Source: Lacunisphaera sp. (GTDB lineage Bacteria > Verrucomicrobiota > Verrucomicrobiia > Opitutales > Opitutaceae). From it: DNA of 33,312 nucleotides. Of this stretch, positions 30,701-33,312 are shown piece after piece. The notes below the pieces were generated by a model. The model was not told where the DNA came from. It searched no databases and was given only the letters and a program-made list of their open reading frames with translations. The position numbers and the translations under genes are program-made. The stretch is taken from NCBI GenBank assembly GCA_029945445.1, contig JAQSCO010000033.1, positions 1 through 33,312 of the forward strand, read 5' to 3'. Every line of letters starts with the position of its first letter. Positions within the stretch are counted from its first letter, which is position 1.

Positions 30701-33312
30701 CCTGGCGGCTATACCACAAGTTTCGCCTACTCTTCCGGCGGCCGCGTCGTTACCACGACGCTCCCCGGTGGGGCCACGCAGATCGCGGAAACCCACTATG
30801 ACGGCCAGCCCAAGAGCCAGACCGGCACAGCAGTCGTCGCTCAGGCCGTCGCCTACACGCTCAACACCACCCCCGGCACCATCACCCGCAAGGTCAGTTC
30901 CGGTTCCAGCACCGCCCACTACGTCGAAACCACCACCGACTGGCTTGGTCGCCCGATCACCGAGACCAAACCCAAGTGGGGTAGCGGCACCACCACCCGC
31001 ACCTGGACCTACGCCAATACCGGCCTGCTGACCAAACTGATCCAGCCCGGGCTCGCCGACACGCTCTATAGCCACGACACGCTCGGAGAACTCTTCCGCA
31101 CCTGCCTCGACGTGGGGGCCAATGGCACCATCGACCTGTCCACCTCGGACCGCATCACAGAATTCGGCTGGACCTACTACACGAGCAGCGGCAACTGGTG
31201 GCTGCAACAGACGACCAACACCTACGCCAGCGCTTCTTCGGGCACCTCCACGTTGGTCCGCAAGGTCGCGACGCAGATTTCCGGCCTCCCCACCAACCGC
31301 TTCAGCGTTGTCAACACGATCGACATCTTCGGCAACGTCACCTCGCAATACGTCGACGTGAACCGCTCCGGCAAACTGGTCACCACCACCACCGACGTGC
31401 CGGATTCCACGACCGACGCCGTGTCGATCGCCTATAACGGCCTGCCCGTTTCCTCGCGCAGCACCGCAAACCTCACCACCACTTTTGGCTACGACGCCCT
31501 CGGCCGACCGACTACTTCGGTCGATCCCCGCACCGGCACCAGCACCACGGCCTACGTCTCCGGCACGAGCCAGGTCTCCACCGTCACCGATCCTGCCAGC
31601 ATCGTGCAGGCGACTTATACCTACGATTCCGCCGGCCGTGTCAGCAGCGTGAAGGACGCCCTCAACAAATACGCCTACACCAGCTACACCACCCGCGGCG
31701 AAGTCTACCGCCAGTGGGGCGACACCGCCGTCCCCGTCGAATACGCTTACGACACCTGGGGCCGCCGCATCACAATGAACACTTACCGGGCCGGCTCCAG
31801 TTGGACCAGCGCCACCTGGCCCGGTTCGCCCGGCACCGCGGACGCCACCACCTGGAATTTCCACGAGGCCACCGGCCTGCTCTCCTCCAAGACCGACGCC
31901 GCCACCAAATCCGTCAGCTACACCTACACGGATGCCAGCCAGCTCGCCACCCGCACCTGGGCCCGCGGCACGGTCACGACCTACGGGTATTCCTCGACTA
32001 CGGGCGAACGGCTCACGGTGGACTACGGCGACTCCACGCCCGACCTGACCTACACCTACAACCGCCTCGGCAACGCGGCCACGGTGACCGATGTCACCGG
32101 CACCCGCACCTTCAACTACAACCTCGCCGCCACCCTCGAATTGCAGAACGAGGATCTCCCGTCGTTCTTCGGCTCCCGCCGCGTCACCTATGGCTACGCC
32201 AGCTCCGGCGTCATCGGCCGACCGAACGCCCTGCAACTCGGCACCTCCGGCTCGCCCACCGCCGACCAGTCCGTCACCTATGCCTACGACACCTATGGCC
32301 GGTTTAATTCCCTCGCCGCCGGTGGGCAGACCTTTGCCTACGGCTATGCCTCCAATTCCAACCTCCTGGCCTCGATCACCGATTCCGCCTCCGGGTGGAC
32401 CCAGACCCGCACCTACCTGACGGCCCGTGACCTGCTCGACGAGATCGAGACGAAGGTCAGCACCGCCTCCAAGGCGAAGTTCGACTACGACCCGGCCGGC
32501 AACGGCACCGGTCTCGACGCGCTCGGCCGCCGCACCGTCGTCGCCAAGACCGGGGAAATCTACAACCGCTACGGCAATGGCACCGAAGGGCTGAAGACCT
32601 ATTACGGCTACGACGACCGCTCCCAGGTGACCAGCGAGGTCACCAAGGTCGGCACCAGCACGACGGTGCTCACCGGCCGCGATGACGGCTTCGCCTACGA
32701 CACCATGGGAAATCGCAGCAGCACCTCGGGCACGAACCACAACGGCAACACGGCCAATTACACCACCAACGCCCTCAACCAATACACCCAGCGCTCTGTG
32801 CCGGGGATATTCGACGTGGCCGGCGCCGCCGGCTCCGGCACGACCGTCACGGTCAACGGCTCGAACACCGGGGTCAGCCGGCATGGCGAGTATTTCTTCA
32901 AGGGGCACGCGCTGACCAACACCTCCAACGCCGTCGCCACCATACTGACCATCAGCGACGGGACCAACTCCTCAAATCTCTACGCCTTCCTCGCCCTCAC
33001 GCCCGAACCGTTCACCTACGATCTCGACGGCAATTTGACCTCCGATGGCCGCTGGGACTACACCTACGACGCCGAAAACCGGCTCGTCAGCATGCAGACC
33101 CACACCGCGCTCTCGCCCAGCCCCTTCCCCAACGCCGACGCGCGGCGGCTGGAGTTCAAATACGACTACCTCGGCCGCCGCGTGGAGAAGATCGTCCGCG
33201 CGGGCTACAACGGCTCCAGCTACACCACGGTCGTCAGTGACGAGAAGTTTGTCTGCCATGGCTGGAACCTGATGGCGAAGCTCAACGCCCTGAGCAGCAA
33301 CGCGCTCGTCGC
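27704..33312 (+). CDS. Rhs/YD-repeat protein with glycine-rich domain, cut by window end
   Basis: At least 1869 codons are open to the end of the window in one frame from the ATG at 27704 (GAGG upstream). A signal peptide (MKKILFLALCCVAVRLLAVA) shows export. A beta-rich N-terminal part runs to about residue 290. The next ~260 residues are a glycine-rich domain (YLVVAGGGGGGGGV ... SGVVIIRYPGD), a combination known from surface and tail-fibre-like proteins. From about residue 600, YD repeats follow (TFTYDEIGRP, TYTYDSAGRV, TFGYDALGRP, FTYDLDGNLTSDGRWDYTYD, AENRLVSM). Such proteins form a shell that encloses a C-terminal variable, often toxic, domain; that tip lies beyond the window. An N-terminal signal peptide rather than a PAAR/VgrG part argues against a T6SS effector. 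Confidence 0.93.
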   Translation, partial: MKKILFLALCCVAVRLLAVAPVPFTESVGYSFKINGTGSATMTVYDESGSPYLLATASGSLIESSTGTAWLRPGKTYSVCFWGYGPPDYWMSFVAPLGYTVYVNGVAGDLVARSPGTGWFLHYHTVELRPARAEAGGLWGSFSGIALGKSITWSVGLGDLRTGRSAGAIQFKEVDLSNNPISRERLYYAAPPANVGQIVVIKDGPSNQTLRQLVTPVGFTDIVDDFVSSVQVGYTFKFYSWGQVSSWNGTIYTFSGSPWKTIKVESPGSSQLKITETEGSVVRVSNLVASSSTSATGGTVSAGGGYTMHTFNSSGTFTVSGGISSVDYLVVAGGGGGGGGVSDNGGGGGGGGGVLAGSMSVSNTAYTVTVGAGGNGGTAGTGAAGGNSSFAGSVTAVGGGFGGAYSGAAGSGGSGGGAGRDTACCGGPNTSGQGYTGGNGGAWSWGSAGGGGGAGGAGNHGGTDDSARSSGTAADGGIGVASSISGTSTYYAGGGAGAWQTTTTPSGGLGGGGYYPGYGNAGNHATPNTGGGGSGAQFANGGNGGSGVVIIRYPGDPNNFTWTLTEGDGTTVLRTTKHTSSVPTSGQRDDVVEVRTGTTAGTVVAKTKYHYVTKAWGEELVQVIADPDSSNPAERTTTYDYWATSTDLGNYRRVKSVTEPTGNWTAYEYYNDYDTRGQLKYEYHPYLDSPSTVQSTLDPTSGRVVYLTYTADWTTRHTRPTLREERINNTVTGKTTWSHGDATGSGEPRAYATINSYRDASNYHSDYAETYRTDADPDFAGQLYQAKGANLAQISGSISRGTFNTTTKAFAVSSGGDHWRELKFNGSTSSTGADAVTSFDSQSCPSVYLIPNKSTLNVTIRIAQGYVYRTETWVYNGGGNFYLVSHEDWDYDGYGHLTQRWASNGALTNHTFTNGRLVSTLDSAGTESTFTYDEIGRPKTSVKKGASASGSYAAQGDITTTYTYDGANHVTQTVSSGGSLSLTASSTYDLAGRMTGTTAPGGYTTSFAYSSGGRVVTTTLPGGATQIAETHYDGQPKSQTGTAVVAQAVAYTLNTTPGTITRKVSSGSSTAHYVETTTDWLGRPITETKPKWGSGTTTRTWTYANTGLLTKLIQPGLADTLYSHDTLGELFRTCLDVGANGTIDLSTSDRITEFGWTYYTSSGNWWLQQTTNTYASASSGTSTLVRKVATQISGLPTNRFSVVNTIDIFGNVTSQYVDVNRSGKLVTTTTDVPDSTTDAVSIAYNGLPVSSRSTANLTTTFGYDALGRPTTSVDPRTGTSTTAYVSGTSQVSTVTDPASIVQATYTYDSAGRVSSVKDALNKYAYTSYTTRGEVYRQWGDTAVPVEYAYDTWGRRITMNTYRAGSSWTSATWPGSPGTADATTWNFHEATGLLSSKTDAATKSVSYTYTDASQLATRTWARGTVTTYGYSSTTGERLTVDYGDSTPDLTYTYNRLGNAATVTDVTGTRTFNYNLAATLELQNEDLPSFFGSRRVTYGYASSGVIGRPNALQLGTSGSPTADQSVTYAYDTYGRFNSLAAGGQTFAYGYASNSNLLASITDSASGWTQTRTYLTARDLLDEIETKVSTASKAKFDYDPAGNGTGLDALGRRTVVAKTGEIYNRYGNGTEGLKTYYGYDDRSQVTSEVTKVGTSTTVLTGRDDGFAYDTMGNRSSTSGTNHNGNTANYTTNALNQYTQRSVPGIFDVAGAAGSGTTVTVNGSNTGVSRHGEYFFKGHALTNTSNAVATILTISDGTNSSNLYAFLALTPEPFTYDLDGNLTSDGRWDYTYDAENRLVSMQTHTALSPSPFPNADARRLEFKYDYLGRRVEKIVRAGYNGSSYTTVVSDEKFVCHGWNLMAKLNALSSNALV

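Noticed and set aside
30086..32908. A 940-codon open frame on the minus strand opposite the Rhs gene
   Set aside because: Its translation is Gly/Ala/Val/Arg-rich low-complexity sequence without motifs, as expected opposite a GC-rich, Thr/Tyr/Ser-rich YD-repeat gene; the plus-strand frame has clear domains.

Overview
The window is GC-rich, densely coded DNA that most resembles a Verrucomicrobiota chromosome, probably Opitutaceae. This is an inference from gene content: an Opitutaceae-style TonB receptor, a recombinase with a ParB-like tail, a lone MobF relaxase, and an Rhs protein with a glycine-rich domain. No rRNA or marker gene confirms it.

Layout. (1) 1-2427: the 3' end of a tRNA-Ser with a long variable arm, then a large serine recombinase; this looks like the boundary of an integrated element. 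(2) 2466-4927, minus strand: a small secreted His/Cys-containing protein and a ZnuD-like TonB-dependent receptor, a likely metal-uptake pair. (3) 5234-12439, all minus strand: a toxin-antitoxin-like island. It holds two hipB-hipA pairs. The first is followed by an intact metallophosphoesterase. The second is followed by the broken remains of the same gene, with a MntA-type nucleotidyltransferase lying inside them. Two paralogous unknown proteins of 178-179 aa flank the island, and one is translationally coupled to an AbiEii/DUF6036-like nucleotidyltransferase and a winged-helix protein. (4) 12440-13500: a gene-poor stretch with three strong tandem perfect hairpins plus a small fourth, and a separate 20-bp-stem hairpin. 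(5) 13509-14360: an unrecognised protein. (6) 14680-21725, minus strand: a compact seven-gene cofactor operon, panB-panC-coaBC-coaX-nadA-nadC-nadB, with mostly 4-nt overlaps, joining pantothenate/CoA and de novo NAD synthesis. (7) 22188-26125: a mobilisation module, with a small HTH-like protein divergent from a MobF relaxase-helicase and a T/G-rich spacer of ~21-25-bp repeats between them (candidate oriT), plus a coupled small gene after the relaxase. (8) 26284-33312: two secreted proteins and an Rhs/YD-repeat protein that runs off the window end.

The core operon separates the recombinase/TA region from the relaxase region, so the window probably carries two separate accessory blocks around housekeeping genes. 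The most unusual part is region 3. The recurrence of hipB-hipA-metallophosphoesterase next to two quite different HipA kinases suggests a kinase/phosphatase toxin module. It is also mixed with nucleotidyltransferases and with the unknown paralog family.
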